From assembly GCA_902805475.1 (NCBI GenBank), contig CADCSX010000009.1, positions 1,302,001 through 1,366,000 on the forward strand: a DNA stretch of 64,000 bases, read 5' to 3'. A program made the translations under genes and the position numbers. Below the pieces are notes generated by a model that did no database searches, was not told the origin of the DNA, and was given only the letters and a program-made list of their open reading frames with translations. The DNA comes from Entonaema liquescens (lineage: Eukaryota > Ascomycota > Sordariomycetes > Xylariales > Xylariaceae). Positions 20,639 to 32,383 of the stretch are shown here, piece after piece (within the stretch, counting starts at the first letter, position 1; the number at the start of each line of letters is the position of its first letter).

Positions 20639-21401
20639 GCCAGATTTTTAGATCATTGACTCCGTCGGTTTAAAAAGTGCCTGGAGTTGGTCATGTATCA
20701 ATACCAAATCATAGGATCATTAGCTGAGTCTGAGGCTGGTATATTTCCATGCCCGAATTGACGCAATCAACCGTTTGTGCACCGCGGTGCCTATTCAGCT
20801 GATCCGGGATGAAACCCTGGAAGAGATAGATACATGAATAAAGACAATGCAAAAGACTTTTAACTACCATAGCCCCTATAGTTAAGTGATTGTATATCCA
20901 AGATCAAAATGCTCACTAGACCCGAAGCTTTTCCCTACCGATAGCGATGTCGTAGCGTAGGTACGTAGGTCGGGTAGGTACCTACCTAGGTAGGTAAGTA
21001 GTTACTTAACCTGACGTACCTAGGTAACCCTTATGATCGGGTGGAAGGTTAATCCCTCCGACCTGGACCCCAAAAACCGCTTTGGAGGTTTAAACGCCAA
21101 TTAGTGCCTCCACATGTCGCACGCATGTCGATGGATGGAAGCCATCAATTAAATCCCTGTCACCTTTTTTCCCCAATCAACGAGCTTGCACAGCTGCATG
21201 AACCCAAGAATTTCAGGTCAGGTTAGGTCAGTCAGGGGCGCTAAACAGCAACTAAACTTTCCTGCCCCGCCAAATAAAAACATCTTGGGCGGACTTGTTG
21301 TCGCTGCATTTCAAGGCTTCAAACTTTCCTTACATAAAGCGAGCTTGTACCTGAATCCGAACCACACTTTTATTATTATATACATTTTTTTGTCGATCAT
21401 C
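20639..21401. promoter_or_regulatory. Intergenic region upstream of the GDP-mannose pyrophosphorylase gene
   Basis: Contains a dense run of TAGGTA/TACCTA sequence at about 20956-21028, with two exact copies of the palindrome TACCTAGGTA at 20983-20992 and 21017-21026, roughly 375-420 bases before the ATG. The final 60 bases are T-rich, as common just before fungal start codons. No other gene is seen. Confidence 0.5.
20956..21028. repeat. Clustered TAGGTA/TACCTA inverted-repeat stretch
   Basis: A 70-base stretch made largely of GTAGGT, its complement ACCTAC, and two exact TACCTAGGTA palindromes. It could fold as a hairpin in single-stranded form. Exact copies of the same palindrome recur at 51859, 52034 and 54519. 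Confidence 0.75.
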
Positions 21402-22908
21402 ATGCTTCAGGTTCCGATTCGAGAGAAACACAATGGTCCCGGTAAGGGTACCAAAGCTGTTATTCTAGTATATATACCCCCACCTCTTATACGACAACTT
21501 GCACTAATCATATCTGTTCACTACAGGTTGGAGGTCCTTCGAGAGGAACCCGGTTTCGCCCTCTATCGCTCGATGTTCCGAAGGTTCGCACGCCGACCGG
21601 CTCCATAATCGAATTACAATAATCATACTAACAATGGTATAATAGCCTCTGTTCGATGTCGCTGGTCACCCCATCATCTGGCACTGCTTGACCGCCATTG
21701 CGAAGGTGCCCTCCATTCAGGAAGTTATTATGATTGGTTACTATGATGAATCTGTATTCAAGGATTTCATCAAAGAAGCCGCCTCGGAATTCCCTAATGT
21801 CCCTATCAAATACCTACGAGAATACCAGGCGCTAGGTACAGCAGGTGGTTTATACCATTTCCGAGATGCTATCCTCAAGGGTCGACCCGAGCGCATCTTC
21901 GTCCTCAACTCGGACGTATGCTGTTCTTTCCCCCTCAACGAGATGGCCAAGCTATTCGACGATAAGGATGCCGAGGCTGTCATTTTAGGTACACGGGTTA
22001 GCGAAGATGCTGCGACCAACTTCGGTTGCATTGTATCGGATCAGCACTCCCGTCGTGTACTCCACTACGTCGAGAAACCTGAGAGCCACATATCGAATCT
22101 TATCAACTGTGGTGTCTATCTGTTTAGCGTCGACGCCATCTTCCCGAGCATCAAGACTGCTATCAAGCGAAGAACCGACCGACCCCGATTGGTGTCATAT
22201 CCTTCATCCGAGAACCTTGAGTCAAGCTTTATGGCTGACGAAGATGAGGAGCGGAAGAACGAGGTCATCCGACTAGAACAAGACATTCTTAGCGATCTTG
22301 CAGATAGCAAACAATTCTTCGTCTACGAAACTAAGGACTTCTGGCGTCAAATCAAGACGGCTGGCTCCGCTGTCCCAGCTAATGCGCTATATCTGCAGAA
22401 GGCCTACCAAACCGAGTCGAACGAACTTGCGAAGCCTTCTCCTAATGTTATACCCCCCGTCTTCATTCACCCCTCCGCTCACGTCGACCCCACCGCCAAG
22501 CTTGGACCTAACGTCTCCATCGGTCCCCGAGCCATCATCGGACCCGGTGCAAGAGTTAAGGAGTCAATTGTCCTCGAGGACGCAGAGATCAAGCATGATG
22601 CTTGTGTGTTATACTCCATCGTCGGCTGGAATAGCCGAGTTGGTGCATGGGCCCGTGTTGAAGGCACGCCTACGCCCGTCACCAGCCATTCTACCAGCAT
22701 TGTGAAGAATGGTGTGAAGGTGCAAAGCATCACTATTCTAGGAAAGGAGTGCGGGGTTGGTGACGAAGTGCGTGTGCAAAACTGTGTCTGTTTGCCTTTC
22801 AAGGAGTTGAAGAGGGTATGTTCACCGAGCCTATCCCAAACACTAATGCTTCTATATGGTACCAAGCTAACAAACTCATAGGATGTCTCTAATGAAGTCA
22901 TCATGTAA
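21402..22908 (+). CDS. GMPPA: GDP-mannose pyrophosphorylase A-type (mannose-1-phosphate guanylyltransferase alpha)
   Basis: Exons 21402-21467, 21527-21583, 21646-22815 and 22882-22908 join in frame to 439 residues; the third intron ends at 22881 and a CTAAC branch-point-like site lies in two introns. The N-terminal nucleotidyltransferase domain opens KAVILVGGPSRGTRFRPLS, followed by DVPKPLFDVAGHPIIWH. The widened GGPSRGTR loop, with extra residues relative to the catalytic GMPPB/Psa1 form, marks the A-type. The C-terminal part (about 300-430) is a left-handed beta-helix of hexapeptide turns (VDPTAKLGPNVSIGPRAIIG). It is expected to act in the cytosol in supplying or regulating GDP-mannose for glycosylation and the cell wall. 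In animals the A-type acts mainly as an allosteric partner of the B-type; whether this fungal protein is catalytic is not shown by sequence. The 27-base last exon ends NEVIM. Confidence 0.93.
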
Positions 22909-23807
22909 GGATGGTTACCGTGGTAAAGCAAATTGCTTACGGCCTCTTTTCTCCTTATGGCGTCAGAGAACACAGTTAGTTCTCAGTTCGGTGTAATGGG
23001 CTTCAAAAAAAAAAGACCTACTATGATACCTTCCGTGCGACTTACCAGCCAGCCAGATGGTCGAGAAGTTAGATAATTGGCAACGTTTGTGTTTTTTACT
23101 GTCGATTTAGCTACTTCCGTGCTCTGCCTAAATGGAACCACGATTCTCAGTCCAGATTACCATGATACAGTCGTCGCAATGCGATAGTAACCTATTTGTA
23201 CGACGTTAAGAAATAACGTGACAAAAGCTACAGCGCCCCTATAAGTATCGGGGTCGAAATCAATATACAGATATCTTCACCCACAATATTAATCCAGCAG
23301 CATAGAATTATAGCCACGAGGCCAATTGGGTATTTCTGTAAAAGTAACCCCCAAGAAGCCACATGGGGATATGAGCAGCCCTTATGACGATCCTAGTTCG
23401 GTACGCAATCCATCGGTAATATACCAGTCAGCCATGTTGTCATGCCTCCAAACACCCCCGATATACAACGAGTACTATGTCTCGCTCAAGGCTCAGCACA
23501 ACGTAGCACACATTAGTCGCCTAGTAAGTATTAGAATAGAAACGTATAGGGGGTTATAATAATAGGAGGGCAGGACAGTTTACGTTCACATCAACAACAT
23601 CCAAAGTCAGTAAAGAGAGCATAAATGCGAGAACAAATGATATTAGTACCGAACTAAGTGGCGCGACGCGACTAACTGTGGACTCGATCCACGAAACGAA
23701 TAAGTGAACGGCTGTGTCGCTCCAGCAGGTAAAAATATGTACAGTCCTGGCGACCTTCAGCAAAGACGCCTCTCGGATCATCACTACCCGTGATTTCGGT
23801 GCGCCTG
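22909..23807. other. Convergent 3' intergenic region
   Basis: About 900 bases between the stop codons of two convergent genes, presumably 3' untranslated regions and terminators of both. No further gene or strong repeat is seen. Confidence 0.5.
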
Positions 23808-24734
23808 TCATATCCTTTCTGGGAGTTCTTCCGGTGGTACGAACAGCGGCCGAGGACCTCCTGGATACCCGTTTGGCGCGCCGCCGGCCACCGAGGGCTG
23901 GGATTGTCGCCACGGGTGCGAGTCCCGCCACGTCGGCGGGTCTTCCTGCCACGGCGGCGTCGCCATCCACTGTCCGCTTGGCGGGCGAACAGCATCCCCG
24001 GCGTCGCTGGCGCCTCTGAGGTATGCCTGTTCCATGACGGGCGGTACGGGGGGCGGAGGCGGGGGCGGTGGTAACGGCATGCTTATCTGGGACATATGTT
24101 CTTGGTGGGATCTTGCGAGCTCCTCGTCCCGTAGCGCGTTCATCTCTTCTTGTGCCATCCGCGCTCTCCGCCGCCGCCGACAGAAGAAAAATACTACCCC
24201 CATGATCGCTAGCACCCCGACCGCCGACCACACCCCGATGGCTACCCGGGCTCCTGTGCTCAGACTCCCGGGGGGCTCGGCGGTCCCGATGGCGGGTTGG
24301 TCGGCGGCGCCGAGAGCTACGCCGGCTTGGGGTGGGTCTGGTATGCTGGGGGTGTCGTCATCGTCTTCTTCCTCTTCCTTGTCGTCCCCGGAAGAGCTGG
24401 ACCCTGATGAGCCGGGTGAGTCTACTGACGAGGGGCTATCTACTGAAGAGTCCCCGTCATTTTCTTCTTCCTCTTCCTCTTCCTCTTTTTCATCTCCTTC
24501 CTCCTCCTCCTCCTCTTCTTCTTCTTCCCCCTTCTCCTTCTCCTCCTCAGGTGCAGGTGCAGGTGCCTGGCGTCTTCTCCTAGGGTTTATAACGCCATGT
24601 CTTCGGAGGAAATTATTAAGCGCCTCCTCCGGGAGCGAGACCTCGCTAGCGCCGGTGCCCTGGATCCAGGCGGCGGTGCTGACGAAAGTTGCAACGCGCG
24701 CTGCGCTGATAGTCTTGGGGAATTTGTAACCCAT
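23808..24734 (-). CDS. Single-pass membrane protein with acidic ectodomain and Pro-rich tail
   Basis: Uninterrupted frame of 308 residues. The first 30 residues (basic start, then AARVATFVSTAAW) could be a weak signal sequence. Residues 62-98 are almost all Glu with some Asp and Lys, followed by a Ser/Asp/Pro-rich stretch to about 135. Residues 163-185 are a clear transmembrane helix (VAIGVWSAVGVLAIMGVVFFF) followed at once by CRRRRRAR, a cytosolic stop-transfer signal, so the topology is probably N-out. The cytosolic part has a charged helix (about 193-215), a run of eight Pro at 222-229 and a Trp/Pro-rich end. This layout is common among fungal Mid2-like or podoplanin-like hypothetical proteins, but no family motif is visible. 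A signalling or wall-sensor role is only inference. The Glu run is encoded by a TTC/CTC microsatellite on the plus strand. Confidence 0.75.
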   Translation of the reverse strand: MGYKFPKTISAARVATFVSTAAWIQGTGASEVSLPEEALNNFLRRHGVINPRRRRQAPAPAPEEEKEKGEEEEEEEEEEGDEKEEEEEEEENDGDSSVDSPSSVDSPGSSGSSSSGDDKEEEEDDDDTPSIPDPPQAGVALGAADQPAIGTAEPPGSLSTGARVAIGVWSAVGVLAIMGVVFFFCRRRRRARMAQEEMNALRDEELARSHQEHMSQISMPLPPPPPPPPVPPVMEQAYLRGASDAGDAVRPPSGQWMATPPWQEDPPTWRDSHPWRQSQPSVAGGAPNGYPGGPRPLFVPPEELPERI

Positions 24735-27700
24735 CGTGTGTAGTTAAAAGTAAAAACTAGAAAAGAAAAAAGAGAAACGAATGTGAACTGTCGTCGAGAC
24801 GAGTGAAGCCCGGTCTCACGTCCTCCTAATGCTCTTGGCTCGATTGATTACTTTTACTACACGTGGTTTCCACCAGGGACTAACAGGCGTAGTATTAGTC
24901 GATCGACGATTAGGGGGAGAAGAGATCGTGCTTCGACGACTGGGGGGGAGAGGGATCGCGAATGTCGATGAGCAACTTTACCCTTCAACTCGTCCTGAAG
25001 GTATGGATGTTGGGTCGCCAAGGAACATTGGATCAAGAAGAAAGGGACGGACAAGTCTTGGGGGAAGATCAGTAGTATATACTATGTACATATTACTAAC
25101 TAGAAACCCGGAAGCGGTAATTAGGCACACGACAGTCGGTGATCGACATGTTTTCCTATGGGTGCCGTGTCGCGACAAGCTCAAGTTTAGATTGTTTTAG
25201 AGCTACAACAGTGGGGGACAGGGTGCTTTGATCTCGAATTTGTGTGTAGAGTTGCAATGGAAGTCCGGGGTTGACGATGAGATGAAACGAGATCACAATG
25301 CCAAGGGTATCAATATTCTCTTGGCGAGCCGCACCGTTTGGCTTGGCTTTCTTCCAGCTCTATCAAATTCTCCACTGGCTTCAGCTAATTTCCGACTGGA
25401 AGATAGCCTCACGAAAGCCAAGACTTAATCCTAGAGCGAGATCAGACGGCTGTCGTCACGGAAGATTCAATTAGTTAGCGCCGGCGATGATCTCTTAGCC
25501 AAACAAACACGGATGCCTCGTCATCAAATGTTTCCAACCATACTTACATACTATCCCTTAACACCCCTTTTCTTTCACGTTGATAAGGCAGAACTCGTGT
25601 ATGAAAACTTCGAGAAGGGCAAGCTTCTAGGTTAGCTTATATCTATAGGTCCCTACAAGTAACCATAGAATTCGAGATAGATATTGATATTAAACCAGGT
25701 AGGCCTTATTAACACTACCATACCCACGCTCATTACGGCCAATAACACTTCGTCGGATCCGACTACCGGTTTGATTTGCCTCATCACACATTTCGAATAT
25801 TCCCCCTTTGATTGGGGGATATGCATTGACCATTTCATGAGGTACAATAGGACCCGTCTCCCCTAGAAACATATTAAATACCAAAGCTTTCATATTTATT
25901 CTGTAACTATTTTTAGTATGACTTCTTCAATTAATTGAGGCACGCTATTTAAAGGAACTGACGTATCAAACAGGTTCTATATCAAATTATAAAACCCGGG
26001 GCAACTCTCATAACAGGTAACTCGGTTACACGACCGTTGCTAGTTCTAGAGGTCTCTAATTCCGAATCATTCAGAAGAAATGACCCTGATGTTCTTCGCT
26101 AATTATAAGGACTTGTTTATCTTATCAGTATAACATATACTCAATCACTGTACTTCTAAAGGCTTTCTTGATCTCAACTACCTAGTCGAGGCATTAAAGA
26201 CGAAGCAACATCCTCAGCATCACTTCTCAACGACTGAGGCTCTTTTTTATACATGTTATTATATTCACGCGCCGCCTTCTAAGATACATGGAGTACATCG
26301 TATAAACGAGCGTTAGCTTGCGGTAACGAAGTGTGTCCTGATATCTATCATACCGTTTTTCAGTCATGCATCTCGTCACTAGTAAAAGTCTTCGTGATGT
26401 TTAAGAATATAAGCTAGAATTGATCAATATGGCTTTTGTCGCCTGTCATTACTGAAGCCTCCGCGAGCCCCTCTACTAGACTTATGAAAGCAGTGCAGGA
26501 CAACATTTCTCCACCCGTATGGTACTAAGGATTGAATAAGATTGTCGCATATTGTCACGAGGCAACCTAGAAGGCGAGGGCACAACTTCATTGTTACGAA
26601 ATGAACTCTAACTAAGGCAGCTCTGGAGTCAGAGCTATACATACAAAATAGCTTCTTTGTTCTAAGGGGGTCTCAAGTGAGACCCCTGACACATATCCTC
26701 TATTGCTATCCCAGAATTCTCGCTTTAGGAGTAGGATCCAGATGAGACATCTAGAATGAAGAGCCTATTCAGTATGTGTAGGTAGTCATAGGCTTCCATA
26801 GGTCGGTTTAGCGTTCCCTGAGAAACAGCAAAGTTGTTACTGTGCCTCCTACACCACATGTTGCGTATACAACTAAAGGATTCGACGAAGCTTTCCCCGG
26901 TTAACAGAAAGAGAAATATTGCTATAAAGTACAGTGCTACCCTCTCTAGCAAAGGAGCCAACATTCTTACCCTAACATGTTACCAGATGCGAAGGGAAAA
27001 AAAAGCGAAATGCTCACCCGAGTAGAAAGATAGATAGGTATATCCAAGGTTTTATACAATATTTGACGCAACCCTCTCAGTCTAAAGGGTGTCTAAAGAG
27101 ACATCACTTAAATAAATTTGCCCCAATAGCATTTAATAACATAATTGTCACGTACCCCCCGTGTACGAGGAGGTTCGCATGAGCAAAAGAAGTCGGGGAA
27201 AATAACTTAAATTGCGCCCACATATCTACGTCCTTACTAGCCCTAAATCAACTGATGCGGTCACCACAATAGCAAATTCTCTTATGGCACCACATCTAGG
27301 CCATGAAATAGTATGTAGGGAGTTGTAAAAGGGATGATGCATCTCGATGGCAACGTCGTTGCTATGTTTACCTAACGTACTGATACAAGGCAGACTTATA
27401 GATCTTACCAATAAGCTCTACTATCACCTATGATTTGGAATCCTAAGTAAACATAGCTATTGACCTGGTGGTTAAGGGATGAGAGGGTAGGAATAACCTT
27501 CGAAGGGTTTCTTATAAGAGTTGTTCGAACATAACAAGGAAACAGGAAGGTCAGTCGTTATGGTACGAATGTAACAAAACGTTGGCAGGTCCTCCATACA
27601 CCTTCTTCTTCTTCACTTCTATTGAGATTACAGAATCCATTCTGAAACTTATAATTACAAGCAGGAGAAAAAGAGAATATGCTAGTCATGAAATCCGAGT

Positions 27701-30700
27701 TTTGTTGGCGTGGAGCTCCGTCTTCGATAGCCAAATCGGAAATCAAGTAGCAACTAAGAAAATTACCTACCTCTTGTTCTGAACTAATGTTAACAAGAAG
27801 CTAAATGTTGACTTAAGTTTGCCTTTTGAATCATATTCTAGCCTAGCTTCTACTATTCCCTGACAAATTGAGTTACGCACTTACTTCAGTACAGGCCTGA
27901 GTGTCAAGCTGAAAATATTATAAATACCTACCTCCTAGCCTCCCGCCTTCTTCACACAATACTGGATGGCATCACACCTACAGAGCGCCTTGGAAATTTC
28001 CACAGAGAATAATTTGGCACCATTGCCTTAAAAACGGGTTAGATCTGTGAGCCGCGTCTGAAAAGGATTGGGTCGTTTATTGAGAACTATGATGAGAAAC
28101 GGCTACTTAAGCGTAGCCAGGGGCTGAGTTCATCATACAATCATACAACTAATTATCCTTCTCAGCACCTACGTAAGCATTCAGGGCAATAAGGCAAATC
28201 TGTTCGGCAACTGGGCGGCTTGGTATGTGGTGTCGTTCCTGTCCGCATACCTTTTTTTCCTACTATGAGGTAATGTGTTATGTTGGTGTTAAAAAGTGGC
28301 CAAACTCAACAAGCTAAACGTCGTTTTCTTTTTTTTACGATTACTATAAGGCATAGCCCCTATCGGCCAGCGGCTATGTGAAGCAAGGATATAGTAAAAT
28401 GCAGTAATATGATCCCTGCAGCCCGTATCCCGAAGCCGTAGACTCGGCGCGGAGCCGAGTAGGGGATCCCAGTCGCCACGCGGTGCTAGTCGATAAAGGG
28501 GCCGGGACCGCCACCGTGGTACAGGCGGATTGTACATGAGCAGACACGTGTTACGGTGCATGCACGCCTTGGGCGCAGTCCCACACCCCTCAGCCTTTTT
28601 TCAGCTACGGCTATTATTGGGAGTGTGTGTGTGCTATTGCTTGGATTTGATTTTTTTTCGAGTTATGAAACCAGGAAATGGGTGTATATTCTAAGATGCA
28701 AAGTACGACATCAGGCTTATGCCAAGGAAGACGGGGTCATAAATGAAGGACAGAGATAGGATGGAGAGAGGGAAAAAATAAACGCCCTAGCTAGTAGGTA
28801 GAATCCTAAGACTAATTCGCCGTAACCTTCCGATGCGACAGGTTCGCCGTCGGTAGCCGTCACGTCATAGAACAGATGAACTGATAGATAACTCCGCTCC
28901 ACGATTTTGCGATGGTGAGAGGGCCAGCCAAGTGAGTCACGTTCCCGGGCGGGTGCTACGTAGACGCTGCGAGTATCCGATCTCAGCTAGTCCGTGGCGG
29001 TATTTTCAATATACCCACGGCCTATGGAATAGGGTCGAAGAGAAGGAACATCAGGTTTACTAGGAATTGGGCAGCGCCGCTAAGTAGTGACCTCATTCCT
29101 GTCCAGGTGAGCAAGAAGTAGTAGTATGCATGTAGGTATGTCTTTTTCTAAACTTGTCCGCATGGAACGAGGGCTGGAAGGGGGGTCGGGGAGGTAGTAT
29201 CACTATAGCAAGTTAAGGCTATGACATACATAGCGAAAGTTCCATTAGGTGAGATCGCACCGCATGCAACACAAGTAACCTAATAAGCAAAAAAAAGCAG
29301 TGCTACACCTGCATACCCAGCCCTTCGCGGGCCCGCAGCCGAGCAAACGCATAATACATTGAGGTAACCAACTGTAATACCTAGGGACGTACAAGGGAGC
29401 TATGATTTCTAAAGCAACCCTGGGATATCTATAGCATCTTACAGGATAATTAGTCTCAGGGGCTAAGAGAGGACACCCGTCCGTAATACCTCCACCTCGG
29501 ACCGATATGTATAGGTAAATGTACAGGTATTGCACTCTTATGAGCCTTAAGGACTTTTCGATATGTATGGGGTTCTAAAAATGAATGTGATTTTCACATC
29601 TAGACTCATCTTTGGAGAAGAGGGGGAGGGGTTGGGTTATGTTGGGTTGGGTTGACATTTGAAGTTCTTCAGTCCTTACCTACCCTATCGATAAGTTAAT
29701 ACAGACGAAAAGGGGGGGGAAGCAAGAGGTAACTGGTACTATACACGACTAAATATGAGTAGGTATAGGTAAGGTGATGAATCAATTTTAAATTAGGTCC
29801 TTGGACACTTCACTTCCCGTCGCATCTCGGTGCGGGCTGTACGAGTGTGACTATAACCCTACGTACAGATCATGATGATGTTCATTAACCTACTGCTGGG
29901 GGTCTCTGCCCCTCTACTACGTATGACTTGCATAGACGCCGGTATTCCCTGAGCCAAGTCTTCGAGAAGTCGAGTAAGGAATTCCATGCCTGCCCACGTC
30001 AATTGCAGCAAGCGGACATACATGCATGTATAACACGTCAATTAGGTAAGGGTCTGCATCTTAAAGGGCTCAGTAACTAGTATCAATCTATCCTCACGCC
30101 AATAGATTCGTCTATCGAATGATTATAGGTGATAGTAATTCGATCTAGTTGTTCTGCCCGACAGTCTCGTGTAGTACACGGCTTTCACGGCCAATACTCG
30201 CACGTATACGATGTTCCTGACTAGAGAGGGGCCACTATTACGAGTTATAGACGGGAACTAGGTAATTGATGTGAAAGATTTACGGAATACCGCTATCAAA
30301 TGTGTTTGCTTGCCTGTTTATCGTCCGACATTAGGACAGAGGAGCCGGCCGATCTGTTATACAGATTTACGGGACCGCGCATATGTTCGCTGCGTACTAA
30401 GCCTTACGAGAGACGTATCGTATCGTATCGTACATAGTAAGGGCGTGTTTCCGAATGCAAGAAAGGGAGATGGCATATTCTCTCAACGTAGAGACCTAAT
30501 TCCCCGTGCCTTTCATTCCCTTCCCCTCCTACTTCTCCTTGATGGCGCGGAACTCAATTCGTCTGGTGTGAAACACAATGAAGTAGGTGGGTGAGAATAT
30601 ATTTCTTGTTTCTTCTATTTCAGATTTGTAGTGAAAGAATAAGACAGCTGTGCCATATTAGCCAACCACAGTGGGTAGTATTCAATGATGCTATTTCCGT

Positions 30701-31596
30701 CGCGGGCCAATGCGACTTATGTATGCACGGCTGCTGCGCAAAGAGAGGGCGGCGTCTTGCCGTTGCTGACATGACAAAAAGACCTAATTTACCTCTTATA
30801 CCATCCTACTTGGGACTTTGGCCCTCCTATCTGCCGGGGGGAGCAAGGCTAGTGAAGCCTCAGCACGCACTGCATGGATGTGATCCCGACCTATGATTGG
30901 ACATGTAGCGATCCCACAGCTCGTGGCAGAAACCCCAAAATGGAACACAAACTATGAGATGGATGGGCGGGTGAGTGGACGAAAATTTGATCTGATCACA
31001 TCAGCACGTAAATAGTCGCCGAGATTCCTAAACGACCAACTGCCGCGACAGACGCGGGCTAGCTTGACAAGGAATAAGGGAATAAGGGGATGTTGGTTGC
31101 CTTATGTGTTACTTATTCGGATCGATGTAAGATAGGATGAAATAACATAACATCATGTACATTAGTTATGGTATGTACTATGTAACCAGTTAATAATACT
31201 AATGTAATAACTTTGACTTTTTGACGAGGGACAAGTACTCGACGACCAGGACGAGGGACCAACCTGCATTCCTTTCGGCGAGTAACCCTTCAACAAGTAC
31301 ATACGGTCCATCCGCTCCGTACAATCGGCCGCCTCCTCCGATAGGTTCGAATAAAACCCATATGGCATGCAAGGTACTCAACTTCGGTTCTGTTATTGTT
31401 TTCTATCCCTACTTTTGATCAATAAGAAATATTGAATACGTGATCCAATTCTTCCATGCCAGGGATACCTTTGATGTGATTTTGGCCTGGAACACGAACC
31501 CAACGCAAATAAACATCGAGTCTCACATGGGGCGGGAAGTATGTGTACTATGTAATGTGTGTGTAAGTGTCTGTCTGTACTTTGCTTGTTGAATAC

Positions 31597-31624
31597 ACAC
31601 CCCCCATCCCCCATCCCCCATCCC
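31597..31624. repeat. CCCCCAT tandem repeat
   Basis: Three copies of a 7-base C-rich unit in succession, ending in CCCTCAG. Confidence 0.8.
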
Positions 31625-32319
31625 TCAGCTTCACTAGCCACGATTACGATTACACGATCACTTGAAGGAAGGATGATATACTATCAATCAAGGTAATTGG
31701 AACGAATTGTCTTAGTCTGTGTGCATTGGACGTAAAGTATACCTAGCCTAAGAAGGTGTATTCCATGATACCCTAAGTAGATACTGTCATCTGTCATCTG
31801 TCATCAAGGGTTTCAAGGACGAAGGAAAGCTTTCCTTGTCGCTCTTCGCGTGGCAGTGGATTCATGTACTGTAACCTCGCAGGCGGCGGAAATCCTAAGG
31901 AGCTTTCCCAAAGCTCCTCCTCCTCTCCTCCCCTTGTAGTCGCCCGGGGGGGACGCTGCGCCGTACACTACTACACTTTACGATACAACGACCCCTACAC
32001 TCGGATTGCCTACCTGCCTACACAACCCCCAAAGGGGTCTACAGGGTGCCGGTAATCTACCAGGGCGAGCAGCGGTGCGCATATGAAGCGGATCCGTTGG
32101 GCGCCCTACGGACAATTCGTAGGTGCCTAACAAGAATACTATGACGGAAGGACAAGTTGGAACAACCAATTCACCTTGTGACTCGAATGATGAGTGGTAG
32201 ACTCGCTCATTCGATTGATAACTTGTCGACGAGACCCGGAAAGAGGGGTAAATGAACTGACGAATGAGACAATTGGTGGCCCGCCGGTTCGATGGCCGTG
32301 ATGATGCCAGCCTTCAGAG

Positions 32320-32383
32320 TATGTTATGTATGTTATGTATGTTATGTATGTTATGTATGTTATGTATGTATGTAGGTATGTAG
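32320..32383. repeat. 9-bp tandem repeat TATGTTATG with TATG tail
   Basis: Five exact 9-base units (32320-32364) followed by TATGTATGTAGGTATG. TATG-type repeats continue less regularly to about 32520. Confidence 0.92.

Noticed and set aside
24034..24729. 231-codon plus-strand frame opposite the membrane protein
   Set aside because: A Ser/Phe-rich shadow of the polyglutamate-coding strand; the minus-strand reading has a coherent topology.
25690..25893. 67-codon minus-strand frame with protein-like composition (GETGPIVPHEMVNAYPP)
   Set aside because: No recognisable family, no neighbouring exon with fitting splice sites and no supporting context; frames of this length are expected by chance in 10 kb.
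26725..26964. 79-codon minus-strand frame starting with a signal-peptide-like hydrophobic segment
   Set aside because: The hydrophobic start is suggestive of a small secreted protein, but the rest has no pattern of paired cysteines and no similarity I recognise.
29859..30041. Minus-strand segment reading AGMEFLTRLLEDLAQGIPAS
   Set aside because: Helix-like and possibly a gene fragment, but isolated, short and closed by stops soon on both sides.
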